Shown here piece after piece: positions 1 to 8,831 of a stretch of DNA of 37,686 bases. The translations under genes and the position numbers were made by a program. The DNA lies in the NCBI RefSeq assembly GCF_003315615.1, contig NZ_PDCH01000015.1:1-37686 (forward strand), written 5' to 3'. The notes under the pieces were generated by a model. That model was given only the letters and a program-made list of their open reading frames with translations, was not told where the DNA came from and made no database searches. Source of the DNA: Bifidobacterium xylocopae. GTDB taxonomy: Bacteria > Actinomycetota > Actinomycetes > Actinomycetales > Bifidobacteriaceae. The first letter of the stretch is position 1, and each line of letters opens with the position of its first letter.

Positions 1-1454
1 AGACCAACCCACTCCTCCGCGGCGGAGTACCCGCCAGTGAAACCGTAGACGGCTTCACCCTCTCCCCCACCAAAGGACCCGCCAACACGGCCGGCACCCA
101 CACCACCATCACCCCACCCTCACCGCCCACCAGCGGCATCACCTTCACCCAGGTCAGCGCAGGCGGCGCGCACAGCCTGGCCATCGGCAGCGACGGCAAC
201 ACCTACGCATGGGGATTCAACATCAACGGCCAGCTCGGCGACGGCACCAGCATCGGCAGCAACGTTCCCGTGCGCGTGCGCACGCCGGCCGGCGTGCGCT
301 TCACCCAGGTCAGCGCAGGCTACGACCACAGCCTCGCCATCGGCGACGACGGACACGCATACAGCTGGGGACAAGACGAGTACGGACAACTCGGCGACGG
401 CACCCGCGACTACCACCCCACGCCCGTGCGCGTGACCGACCCGGCCCCCAACACCACCTGGAAGACCATCAGCGCAGGCCACTCGTACAGCCTCGCCATC
501 GACAACCACGGACACGCCTACAGCTGGGGACGAAACCAGGTCGGCCAGCTCGGCAACGGCAGCTACGACCGGTACTCCCCCTACCCCTACCTCACGCCCG
601 CGCGCGTCATCGACCCGGCCCCCAACACCACCTGGACCGCCATCAGCGCAGGCGACTACCACGCCCTCGCCATCGACAGCGACGGACACGCATACGGCTG
701 GGGAAGCAGCAGCTTCGGCGAGCTCGGCGACGGCAGCAGCAACACCCAGAGCCTCACGCCCGTGCGCGTGACCGACCCGGCCCCCAACACCACATGGAAG
801 TCCGTCAGCGCAGGAGAATGGCACAGCCTCGCCATCGACGGCAACGGACACGCATACGGCTGGGGATACAATAACTGGGGCCAGGTCGGCAACGGCAACA
901 CCGGCACCAACCAGAACACGCCCGCGCGCGTGATCGACCCGGCCCCCGGCACCACCTGGACCACCATCAGCGCAGGCCACAGGCACAGCCTCGCCATCGA
1001 CAACCAGGGACACGCATACAGCTGGGGAAACAACCGGTTCGGCCAGCTCGGCGACAACAGCAACACCGACCGCAACACGCCCGTCCCCGTCGATGACCTG
1101 CGCCGGATCACGGTCACCGGCATCACCCTCGACAGGAGCGACGCCACACCCGCACCCGCCTGGAACACCGGCAGCCACACATGGGACACCACAGCACCGG
1201 CACACCCCGACGGACAGGTCACCGCCAACATCCACTGGACCCTAGGAGGCCAACCCCAACCCGACTACCCACTCACCTACACCTACACCTACACCCACCA
1301 ATACACCCTGCCCAAAGCCGGCAGCATACCCATCCAACGACTCAGCGGAGGCACCCTCCTACTACTCACCACACTCACCACCCTCACCACAACAGCCCAC
1401 CAACTGACCAGGCGCAACCGTCACCCAGCCCGGCACATACAACCCACCGCCTGA
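1..1454 (+). CDS. RCC1-repeat surface protein, 5'-truncated by the window edge
   Basis: The frame is open from base 3 to the stop at 1452-1454, so the start lies outside the window. It holds six consecutive RCC1-like repeats of about 50-58 residues. Each has the core SAG-x3-H/Y-S/A-LAI, then a G-HAY-x-WG turn and GQLG-D/N-G, and most end in TPVRV or TPARV followed by DPAP. RCC1 repeats are known to fold as a beta-propeller, and here they presumably form an extracellular binding domain. The C-terminal 60 residues carry LPKAG (1308-1322), a Leu/Thr-rich hydrophobic stretch and an Arg-rich tail, which is the layout of a sortase sorting signal with Ala instead of Thr. A GC hairpin follows the stop. 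Ligand and substrate are unknown. The surface location is inferred from the C-terminus, because the signal peptide is not in view. Confidence 0.85.
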   Translation, partial: TNPLLRGGVPASETVDGFTLSPTKGPANTAGTHTTITPPSPPTSGITFTQVSAGGAHSLAIGSDGNTYAWGFNINGQLGDGTSIGSNVPVRVRTPAGVRFTQVSAGYDHSLAIGDDGHAYSWGQDEYGQLGDGTRDYHPTPVRVTDPAPNTTWKTISAGHSYSLAIDNHGHAYSWGRNQVGQLGNGSYDRYSPYPYLTPARVIDPAPNTTWTAISAGDYHALAIDSDGHAYGWGSSSFGELGDGSSNTQSLTPVRVTDPAPNTTWKSVSAGEWHSLAIDGNGHAYGWGYNNWGQVGNGNTGTNQNTPARVIDPAPGTTWTTISAGHRHSLAIDNQGHAYSWGNNRFGQLGDNSNTDRNTPVPVDDLRRITVTGITLDRSDATPAPAWNTGSHTWDTTAPAHPDGQVTANIHWTLGGQPQPDYPLTYTYTYTHQYTLPKAGSIPIQRLSGGTLLLLTTLTTLTTTAHQLTRRNRHPARHIQPTA

Positions 1455-1471
1455 TCGGTTCGCCCAACAAC

Positions 1472-1499
1472 CGAGGCCCGGCCCACCCGCCGGGCCTCG
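1472..1499 (+). terminator. GC-rich hairpin after the RCC1 gene
   Basis: Perfect 11-bp stem (CGAGGCCCGGC, 1472-1482, with its complement at 1489-1499) around a 6-base loop, starting 17 bases after the RCC1 stop. There is no T-run after it, so termination is inferred from the position and the stem strength. Confidence 0.65.
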
Positions 1500-1630
1500 C
1501 CCATACCACCCCCCGCCCTGCCGGCACTCCACACATAAGAGTGCTGCGGCTCCTGCACACCCGAGCGCCATGCCCGCTGTGCAGGCAGATGACAGTCGGC
1601 GAGGGCGGCGGGCGACTTGCACGGCTTCTG

Positions 1631-1704
1631 CTACGCGCGTAGACTCGGCCCTGCTCGGCCCTTCTACGAGTGGTGCCATCCACAGTGTTGTCTACGCGCG
1701 TAGA
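1631..1704 (+). promoter_or_regulatory. Twin palindromic operators upstream of the MHS transporter
   Basis: Two copies of the same palindrome lie in the 327-base gap between the RCC1 gene and the transporter: CTACGCGCGTAG at 1631-1642 and TCTACGCGCGTAGA at 1691-1704. Their centres are 61 bp apart. A perfect palindrome with a central CG is typical of LacI-family operators. A LacI gene lies two genes downstream, so autoregulation of the transporter-regulator-hydrolase unit is the likely reading. About six helical turns between the sites could allow looping. A partial match, TTCTACGAG, sits at about 1662-1670. The rest of the gap shows no gene. Confidence 0.7.
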
Positions 1705-1781
1705 TAGCACCATGGACATCATCGCGGGCTTGGGCAGACACAGGAGAGCAGAAGAGGCAGCAGCACTGCGAGGAGGCAGCC

Positions 1782-3269
1782 ATGACGAGCGAGGACAGCG
1801 GCAACCGTTCCCGAACCCACACCACAAACGGCCGGTCGGCCGAACCAGGGCCCACCCAGCCCGCTGACCCGGAACCGGGTACAAGTCCGACCGCCGCCGG
1901 CAGCGGGGCACATCCCCGGGCCGACGGCGATGCCCAGGCCGGTGACCTGAGCCTGCGCACCAAGGAAGGCCGCAAAAGCTTCTGGACCAACATCGTGGCG
2001 GTATGGCTCGGCACCACCATGGAATACGTGGACTTCGCCCTCTACGGCCTGGCCTCCGGCCTGGTCTTCGGCGACGTGTTCTTCCCCGGACAGACCCCGG
2101 TCATCGCCCTCCTTTCGTCGTTCGCCACCTACGCGGTCGGCTTCATCGCACGACCGATCGGCGCACTCGTGCTCGGGCGCGTGGGGGACAAGAAGGGCCG
2201 CAAGTTCATCATGGTCTTCACGGTCCTCCTGATGGGCCTTTCCACCACAGCCCTGGGCCTGCTGCCCACTTACCAGCAAGTGGGCATGCTTGCGCCGATC
2301 CTGCTTCTGGTCTGCCGGCTATGCCAGGGCTTCGGCGCGGGCGCCGAACTCTCCGGAGGCGCGGTCATGCTGGCCGAGTACGCACCGGTCAGGCACCGCG
2401 GCCTGGTTTCCTCACTGATCGGCGTCGGCTCCAACACCGGCACCCTACTGGCTTCGGGCGTATGGCTCCTGGTCCTGCTCCTCCCCCATGGGAAGCTCAT
2501 CGCCTGGGGCTGGCGGATCCCATTCGTCGTCTCCATACTGATCGCCCTGTTCGCGGTCTACCTGCGCCAATCCATGCAGGAGACCCCCGCCTTCCGCTCC
2601 TACCAGGAGAACCGCAAGAAGGAAGAGGCCATCCTGGCCCGGTCCGGCAAGGCCGAAGCCAAGGACGAGGGCGGCTGGAAGGCCTTCTTCGTCATGCTGG
2701 GCCTGCGTATCGGCGAGAACGGCCCATCATACATAGCCCAAAGCTTCCTGGTCGGCTATGTGGTGACGCTCGGGGTCACCAAGTCCGTACCCACCACGGC
2801 CGTGCTGATCGCCTCCGTGCTGGGCTTCGCCGTAATCCCCTTCTCGGGCTGGCTCTCCGACCGGTTCGGCCGGCGCATCACCTACCGCGCCTTCTGCGCC
2901 TTGCTCGCCGTCTACGCCTTCCCGGCCTTCTGGCTCCTGCAATCACGCAACGTATGGACGGTCTCCGCGGTCATCATCGTCGGCATGTGCCTCGGCTCCC
3001 TGGGCATCTTCGGCGTGCAGGCCGCCTACGGGGTCGAACTGTTCGGCATCCAACACCGCTACTCGCGCATGGCCGTGGCCAAGGAGTTGGGCTCCATCCT
3101 CTCCGGAGGGACCGCGCCCATGGTCGCCTCCGCCCTATTGGCCGCGACCGGTTCCTGGGTGCCGCTGGCAGCCTACTTCTGCATCATGGCCGCGATCGGC
3201 CTGGTCACCACCTTCCTCGCGCCTGAGACGCGGGGGCGCGACCTGACTCTGGTCGAGGACGCGATCTGA
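1782..3269 (+). CDS. MFS transporter, metabolite:H+ symporter (MHS) family
   Basis: 495-residue membrane protein. Residues 1-65 are hydrophilic and Pro/Gly/Asp-rich. They are followed by about 12 hydrophobic segments. The first loop signature [10 protein letters not shown] is at about 132-141 and the second-half equivalent SDRFGRR is near 360. The [15 protein letters not shown] start of the first helix and FIARPIGA match the MHS (ProP/KgtP/ShiA-like) branch of MFS. AGGAGG at 1771-1776 supports the ATG at 1782. The gene is followed, 61 bases on, by a LacI regulator and then a nucleoside hydrolase on the same strand, so a nucleoside or related substrate is inferred from context. Many MHS proteins carry organic acids or betaines, so substrate confidence is low. 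Expression is probably controlled by the twin palindromes upstream. Confidence 0.87.
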   Translation: MTSEDSGNRSRTHTTNGRSAEPGPTQPADPEPGTSPTAAGSGAHPRADGDAQAGDLSLRTKEGRKSFWTNIVAVWLGTTMEYVDFALYGLASGLVFGDVFFPGQTPVIALLSSFATYAVGFIARPIGALVLGRVGDKKGRKFIMVFTVLLMGLSTTALGLLPTYQQVGMLAPILLLVCRLCQGFGAGAELSGGAVMLAEYAPVRHRGLVSSLIGVGSNTGTLLASGVWLLVLLLPHGKLIAWGWRIPFVVSILIALFAVYLRQSMQETPAFRSYQENRKKEEAILARSGKAEAKDEGGWKAFFVMLGLRIGENGPSYIAQSFLVGYVVTLGVTKSVPTTAVLIASVLGFAVIPFSGWLSDRFGRRITYRAFCALLAVYAFPAFWLLQSRNVWTVSAVIIVGMCLGSLGIFGVQAAYGVELFGIQHRYSRMAVAKELGSILSGGTAPMVASALLAATGSWVPLAAYFCIMAAIGLVTTFLAPETRGRDLTLVEDAI

Positions 3270-3330
3270 ACAGCATAGTTGGGTAAACGACCGACAGGAA
3301 ACGCGGACGGCGGCAAGGAGGGGTCCGAAC

Positions 3331-4356
3331 ATGGGCAAGCGCCCCACACGCGATGACGTTGCCAAGGAGGCGGGCACCTCCACAGCCGTGGTCTCCTATG
3401 TGATCAACCACGGTCCCAGGCCCGTCTCCCCCACCACCAGACGCCGGGTGCTGGACGCCATCCGCAAGACCGGCTACCTGCCCAATGGCATCGCCAAATC
3501 CCTGGCCAACGGCTCCTCGGACACCTACGCCCTGCTGGTAACCGACCTTGCCAACCCATTCCTGGCGCAGATGGCACAGTCTTTGGAGCGCGAACTCTTC
3601 GCCCGGGGCAAGGACCTGCTGGTGGGCGACTCCGGCGATGATCCGGCCCGGCAGCTGGACCTCCTGGAGGCCTTCCAGCGCCAGCAGGTCTCCGGCCTGG
3701 TCTGGTACGGAGTGGACCAACCCCTGCCCCTGGACGCCATAGACGCCTACCCGGGCACGGTGGTCATGCTCAACCAGCCGGCAGGGCAGGAGCCCCGGCC
3801 CAGCGCCGGACGCCGGGTACGTCTGGATGTCGACGAGTCCCGCGAGGCACGGATGGCGACGGAGCATTTGTTGAGTCATGGCCGCAGGCATGTGGCCATT
3901 GTCGCTGGGCCCACCCAACGGCTCAATTCCCGCGAGCGCATCCACGGCTGGCGGGCCGCGATCGACGACGCCGGTTTGGAACCGGGCCGCATCATCACCG
4001 CCCCCTACACCCGCGAAGGTGGCCGGCAGGCGGCCTTCCAGCTGGGCAGCGACGTAGATGCGGTCTTCGCGTCCAACGAGATGCAGGCCATGGGTCTGCT
4101 GGCCGGATTGGCCGAACGCGGGATGAAAGCACCAGACGATGTGGCCGTAGCCGCCATGAACGGCACAGCGGGCGCCGCCTACCTCGTGCCCTCACTGACC
4201 ACCGTCCAACTGCCCCAGGGCCCCATCGCCAGAGACATCGCCAACGCCTTGACCCGAAACGAGCCAAGCGGCGGGACCGGCAGGACCGGCAGGACCGGCG
4301 AGGAAGCGATCGCCTCGGCACCCAGGCTGGTGACGGGCCACTCCTGCGGATGCTGA
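3331..4356 (+). CDS. LacI-family transcriptional regulator
   Basis: 341 residues. An N-terminal LacI helix-turn-helix spans about residues 5-30 ([12 protein letters not shown], then TAVVSYVIN as recognition helix), with the hinge-helix region at about 45-60. A periplasmic-binding-protein-like effector domain follows ([15 protein letters not shown], then VSGLVWYGV). AAGGAGGG at 3315-3322 fixes the ATG at 3331. Near the C-terminus a short tandem repeat (GGCAGGACC units, about 4275-4300) encodes GRTGRTG. The gene sits between the MHS transporter and a nucleoside hydrolase. The likely targets are the two palindromes at 1631-1704, and the likely effector is a nucleoside or ribose; both are inferences. 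Confidence 0.9.
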   Translation: MGKRPTRDDVAKEAGTSTAVVSYVINHGPRPVSPTTRRRVLDAIRKTGYLPNGIAKSLANGSSDTYALLVTDLANPFLAQMAQSLERELFARGKDLLVGDSGDDPARQLDLLEAFQRQQVSGLVWYGVDQPLPLDAIDAYPGTVVMLNQPAGQEPRPSAGRRVRLDVDESREARMATEHLLSHGRRHVAIVAGPTQRLNSRERIHGWRAAIDDAGLEPGRIITAPYTREGGRQAAFQLGSDVDAVFASNEMQAMGLLAGLAERGMKAPDDVAVAAMNGTAGAAYLVPSLTTVQLPQGPIARDIANALTRNEPSGGTGRTGRTGEEAIASAPRLVTGHSCGC

Positions 4357-4429
4357 CCATCCCAACCACCCAAACCCGGGCCGACATAAGCGCGGTCCGG
4401 CAGACAAGAGATACCACTTGAGGAAATCC

Positions 4430-5443
4430 ATGAATATGAGCAGATTGATCATCGACTGCGATCCGGGAAACGGAGTGCCGGGCGCGAATGTGGACGACGC
4501 GATTGCCTTGTCCTATGCCGCGAAATGCCCCGAACTCGACCTGGTGTCCATTTGGACCGTCTTCGGCAACACCTGCTCCGACCAGGGATGGTCCAGTGCC
4601 CGGCGGCTCCTTGAATCCTTGCAGGAATCCACCATTATGGTCCGACGTGGCGCCGACGAGCCCAGCTGCGGCGGCCGTGAGCACTGGATCCGCAACCGGC
4701 GGCAGGCGGCCAACGACCCGCAGGCCCCCGGGCAGTGGCGGAGGAACGACCCAACCCGGCCGAAGGACGCAAGCACCGGCTCGACCCCGGCGACGGCCTT
4801 GGCTCCGGCCCCGCCAATCAGCTCGGCGCACGACCTTGCACAGGACCTCCTGGCAACCGATAAGCCCACCACCGTGGCCGCGATCGGCCCCCTGACGAAC
4901 CTATCGGCCGTAATCAGCAAGGAGCCGGAAGCGGCCCGGCGGATTGGACGGATCTACGTCATGGGCGGCGCCCTGGGCTTCGGGGACCTGGTAGATACCA
5001 ACTTCGCCGTGGACCCGCAGGCGGCCCGAACCGTCCTGGAGTCCGGCATACCACTGACCCTGGTGCCCCTGGACGTGACCAGAACCACCCATTTGTCCCA
5101 GGAACGCTGGGAACTGTTGCTCGGCCGGGCGGACCGAACCGAGGCACCGTGGGCGTCGGACATTGACGCCTGGCTGGCCCCGTGGTTGCACTACAGCCGG
5201 CGCACCCGACCGGTGGACGGCATGTGGCTGCACGACCTGGTGGCCGTGGCCGCCGCCAGCCAACCGAGCCTGGTCCGCTCCGAGACCGCCGAAATCGCCA
5301 TCGCACCAAACGGCAAGCTCCACCGGGCCGATGACTCCACCCTGCCCGCCGGATCCAGCCAGGCGGTCTCCGTCGACCTGGTGACCGCAGTAGACAACGA
5401 GGCCCTGATCGACAGCTGGGCGCGGGTGGTCCTCCGGGAATAG
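4430..5443 (+). CDS. Nucleoside hydrolase (inosine-uridine preferring family)
   Basis: About 337 residues; splits nucleosides into base and ribose. The N-terminal metal-binding motif is present but expanded, with 8 residues (NGVPGANV) between DCDPG and DDAIAL. The family Asn (VFGN), the IGPLTN segment, the NFAVDPQAA segment and the C-terminal LHD dyad are all kept. A TTG at 4418 would also be in frame, but the only Shine-Dalgarno-like sequence, GAGGAA at 4420-4425, lies after it, which favours ATG 4430 or 4436. A Pro/Arg-rich stretch at about residues 85-125 replaces the usual loop. It is the third gene of the module after transporter and regulator. The stop is followed directly by an 11-base C run. 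Precise nucleoside preference cannot be told. Confidence 0.85.
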   Translation: MNMSRLIIDCDPGNGVPGANVDDAIALSYAAKCPELDLVSIWTVFGNTCSDQGWSSARRLLESLQESTIMVRRGADEPSCGGREHWIRNRRQAANDPQAPGQWRRNDPTRPKDASTGSTPATALAPAPPISSAHDLAQDLLATDKPTTVAAIGPLTNLSAVISKEPEAARRIGRIYVMGGALGFGDLVDTNFAVDPQAARTVLESGIPLTLVPLDVTRTTHLSQERWELLLGRADRTEAPWASDIDAWLAPWLHYSRRTRPVDGMWLHDLVAVAAASQPSLVRSETAEIAIAPNGKLHRADDSTLPAGSSQAVSVDLVTAVDNEALIDSWARVVLRE

Positions 5444-5574
5444 CCCCCCCCCCCGGCCTCGCCCGCATACGCGGAAGGCCGCGGAAGTTTGGGCCCATGG
5501 GCCCCTGGCACCGAGGCCCGGCCTTAGAGGAACCGGAGGCATGAGCCCGCGCTGGGGCGGCAGCGTGGTGATGC

Positions 5575-6945
5575 GGAACCGCTCCCTCATGTGACCCATG
5601 CCGAATTCCATGGAGCCCCCGGCCTCGTCGACGGAAACACAGTTGATGATGACCGGCCGAGTGGGGCTCTTATACTTCTCGATGGCGCGTCGAACTCCTC
5701 GTCGGTGATCACGCTGACCCCGATGCCGCCGCAGACCACACACAACGGGCGGTCCGACATGTCACGCTTTGAGGCAATCACCCCGGGCAAAGCACAGCAC
5801 ATGGTACCCAACCAGGCGGAGACGATGTACACCTGCGTGGACCTGGCGGTCAGGAAGCAAGCACGGAAGGAGGTGAAGGTACCCACATCCACGAACCACA
5901 CGGCATTGCTGGGTGCAACTTCGCTCATCTTGGCGAAAGCGTAGGAGGGCGATACACCCTTGTGGAACCTGGAAGTGACATTCTTCATCCACTTGTGCCA
6001 GATACTCATGTTCTTCTAGCATGCCTTGAGCCAAGGGTTCTCCGCGATACTTTTCACCACGGATATTGAGCTGGATGGGGACATCCTTGGCGTCGGCGTC
6101 CAGACCGGCCTCCACCTGGTGGCCCTGACCGATGCGGGTGGGCTCGGTCTCGATCTGGATGGCCGTGATCTTGCCGCTCAAGTAGGGGAGAGGGTAGGGA
6201 CAATCGGTGCCTACCAGGACCAGCAGGTCCGCATCCAACACGGCTTCCTAGGCGAACTCGATGCCCAGCTTGCCCACCTGGCTTATGACATTGTGGATAG
6301 TCAACGTCAATGGTGCCCTTGGAACGGCATGGTCTGATTGAAGGGCAGGAAGTATCGCTCCACGAACTCCATGACCTCGGCCCGCGCATCCTTGATGCCC
6401 ACTCCCAAGAAGGCGACCAGCTTCTTTCCCCCGCGGATCATGTAGATCGAGGTGTCGACGTCCACCGGGTTGATGGCCGAGTGGAGCTGGCGGAAAAGGT
6501 CCACGTTGGGATGAAAGGAGTCCTCTATCTCGTGGTCGGGCGCGTGGTCGGGGATCGTCAGCACGGCCACGCCCTACTTGAGGTATGCCATGCGTATGAT
6601 CTCATCCATGACCGCGGGCACGGTCTCGGGACCGGTGACCAGCTGTTGTACACGGCCACGTCGTCGCACAGCTTGGGCAGGTCCACCTCCTGGAAGCAAC
6701 CGGAGTCGAGCAGGAAGCTGAATCTGGCTCACAATCGACACAACAGGCACATGGTTCATCTTTGCAGTATAGAGACCGTTGATCTGGTCCGCCGATGGGC
6801 AGGCCACACTCACCTTGCCGACCATCCTGACCTGGGCGACTGTGGCAAGCGTGGCCCCCTCCTTGCGTGGTACATCTGGGTGAGCCTCACCTTGTCACAC
6901 GCCCGGGAGAGCGCCTACACAGAGGTATCTGCCGAGTCACTATGC
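5575..6945 (-). pseudogene. Decayed pyruvate oxidase (ThDP/FAD-dependent) gene
   Basis: Pyruvate-oxidase-like segments appear in order on the - strand but in different frames: NGLYTAKMNHVPVVSIVSQ (about 6720-6780), LVTGPETVPAVMDE (about 6600-6640), VAVLTIPDHAPDHE (about 6530-6570), LVLVGTDCPYPLPYLSGKI (about 6170-6230), IWHKWMKNVTSR (about 5970-6005), VSAWLGTM (about 5810) and KSPTRPVIINCVSVDEA (about 5630-5680). An in-frame TAG stop at 6574-6576 separates AYLK from GVAVLTIP. Several frameshifts break the rest. Between the segments ending VVCG and IGVSV (about 5720-5730) a block is missing that, in the family, carries the GDG...NN ThDP/Mg site. The 5' end is lost. The intact enzyme would make acetyl phosphate, CO2 and H2O2 from pyruvate. 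End coordinates are approximate. Confidence 0.85.
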
Positions 6946-7148
6946 TGAATCACAAGTTGTCACAACACCCTAAGTCCGCATGACCTGAACCCACTGGTCT
7001 GAAGCATTGATTGTCGCCACATCGATCCCGACCCCGTTGATATTGGGGATAGCTCCGATTGGTTCGCACTACCATCTCACAACCGCAGAATACCGCTATT
7101 CCCACCCTTAAATACCAAGATAATTCTCGCAGTCATCTTCCTCACAAC

Positions 7149-7190
7149 ATTCTGCTCCACGTCAGCCCAAAAGCCGACGTGGGGCAGAAT
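7149..7190 (-). terminator. Hairpin downstream of the NhaC-family gene
   Basis: Long imperfect inverted repeat: ATTCTGC, CCACGTC and GC blocks pair with their complements around a loop of about 6 bases, with one mismatch and one wobble pair. It begins about 46 bases after the stop of the NhaC-family gene. No T-run follows on the - strand. The remaining DNA between the pyruvate oxidase remnant and this point shows no gene. Confidence 0.6.
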
Positions 7191-7235
7191 CAGCGGCAAC
7201 CGCAGCCAAACTGGCCTACAGTCGCATAGTCTCAA

Positions 7236-8753
7236 TCATGCAGAAACAGCCACAGGCTTTTCTCTATCAAGCTCAGCCAGCATATCCTTCTGCTCTTTCG
7301 GAGTTAACCTACGTATACCAATTCCTGTATAACCCCAGATAGTAGCGAAAATAACGCCAGTCCAGCACAAGGTGGCCCAGGGCATGTAGCTCAGGGTCGG
7401 CACGCCCAAAGTAGCGGCCATATAGGCGCCGGCGGCGGTCCAAGGCAGAATTGGCTCGAAGATTGTACCGGAATCCTCAATGCTTCGTCCAAGATTGCAA
7501 GGGTGCAAACCGCGTTTGATATAGGCAGGACGCAGCAATTCCCCAGGCAGAAGGAGGGAAACCTGACCATTGCAAGTGGTGGAAATTGTGAGAATACCAG
7601 TGAGCAAGGTAATCACAATCAGAGAGCCAGTGCTTTTCGAGATTTTGAGCAGAGACATCACAATTTTGTTCAAGGCACCGGAAGCGGAGAGTACGCCCGC
7701 GAACGACAAGGCACAGAAAGCAATGAGCAGTGTGCTCATCATCGACTGCATTCCACCACGATCAAGCAGTTTAGTGATATCAGCTGCGGCAGGCCCCAGA
7801 TCAAATCCTTTTCCCAACATCGTTGTATCGAAGCCGCCAACGATAGATGTAAAGGCATTGGTGACGGAAAAATGCTGAATGACTACGGCATTAAACATGG
7901 CGACCGCCGAGGAAAGGAGCATAACCGGAATGGTCGGTTTTTTCCAAACTGAGCCCACGAGGATGATTAGTAGCGGGATGAGCAGCATGACAATGTTCCA
8001 GGTGAAAGCACGGGAAAGAGCACCATTCATCTCAGCCACCTTGTCGATGCCACCAGTCCCAGTAGCATCCACACCGCGTCCGGCTATAAACATGACGATC
8101 GCAGCGACAATGAGGGACGGCAGGGTAGTCCACAGCAAATGCCTCATATGAGTGAAAACATCCACATGCGTAATGGCTGCTGCCAAGTTGGTATCACCGG
8201 AAAGCGGGGAGAGCTTATCACCAAAGTAGGCACCGGATACGACCGCTCCCGCCACAATCGCTGGGTTAACACCATCCATACCCAAAGCCACGCCCATGAA
8301 AGCTACGCCGATGGTGCCAGCTGAACCCCACGATGTGCCGGTGCAAACCGATGTGATAGCTGTGACCAGGAGAGCAGTCAAATACAGGAATTGCGGCGAG
8401 ACTATCTTAAGGCCGAAGTACACCAGCATAGGAATGGTTCCGCCAATCATCCAAGATCCGATGAGCATGCCGACCACGATCAAGATGAGGAGGGCAGGCA
8501 TAATACCAGCAATTTTCTCGGCGATTGTCTGCAACATCTCATCATAACCGTGACCCAACATGTAGGCAATAACAGCTGCTACTACGGCGGCCAGGATAAG
8601 CATGGGCTCAGCAGGCAACTCCAGCCAGATGGCACCCACGCCCATGAACACAGCCATTGCGCCTATAGGTGTCAGGGCAAGAGCCAAGGAAGGTGCCTTC
8701 ACCACCCTCGATTTAGTTGTGCCATCATTTTCTTTGCCGCCCTTACTTTTCAT
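7236..8753 (-). CDS. NhaC-family Na+/H+ antiporter or amino-acid transporter
   Basis: 505-residue integral membrane protein with about 11-12 hydrophobic segments. NhaC hallmarks are GTSWGSAGTIG at residues 139-149 and GDKLSPLSGDTNLA at 178-191, both typical of the ion-binding core. The frame is open upstream to 8828, but the ATG at 8753 has AGAAGG at about 8764-8769 and gives the usual N-terminus (MKSKGGKEND). It lies 78 bases downstream of a MalY/PatB-type lyase on the same strand, so the two are probably co-transcribed. NhaC-superfamily members include Na+/H+ antiporters, malate/lactate exchangers and predicted methionine or lysine transporters. Beside a C-S lyase, a sulfur-amino-acid substrate is plausible but unproven. 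Confidence 0.87.
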   Translation of the reverse strand: MKSKGGKENDGTTKSRVVKAPSLALALTPIGAMAVFMGVGAIWLELPAEPMLILAAVVAAVIAYMLGHGYDEMLQTIAEKIAGIMPALLILIVVGMLIGSWMIGGTIPMLVYFGLKIVSPQFLYLTALLVTAITSVCTGTSWGSAGTIGVAFMGVALGMDGVNPAIVAGAVVSGAYFGDKLSPLSGDTNLAAAITHVDVFTHMRHLLWTTLPSLIVAAIVMFIAGRGVDATGTGGIDKVAEMNGALSRAFTWNIVMLLIPLLIILVGSVWKKPTIPVMLLSSAVAMFNAVVIQHFSVTNAFTSIVGGFDTTMLGKGFDLGPAAADITKLLDRGGMQSMMSTLLIAFCALSFAGVLSASGALNKIVMSLLKISKSTGSLIVITLLTGILTISTTCNGQVSLLLPGELLRPAYIKRGLHPCNLGRSIEDSGTIFEPILPWTAAGAYMAATLGVPTLSYMPWATLCWTGVIFATIWGYTGIGIRRLTPKEQKDMLAELDREKPVAVSA

Positions 8754-8831
8754 GATACATATCCCTTCTTTGCAATATTCAGACCAGTGACCAGTAGCTT
8801 CGACACGCGGACAGTCGTTCAAATGCAACGC

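Noticed and set aside
120-1235. 371-codon - strand frame with Val/Ala/Gly repeats opposite the RCC1 gene
   Set aside because: Its repeats are the complement of the RCC1 repeats, and composition and lack of a start site argue against coding.
4260-4305. GGCAGGACC tandem units as a CRISPR-like or recombination repeat
   Set aside because: Only three short in-frame units inside the LacI gene; simple coding microrepeat.
6026-6948. + strand frames of 103 and 212 codons over the pyruvate oxidase relic
   Set aside because: They are complementary shadows; the - strand shows ordered family-specific segments.
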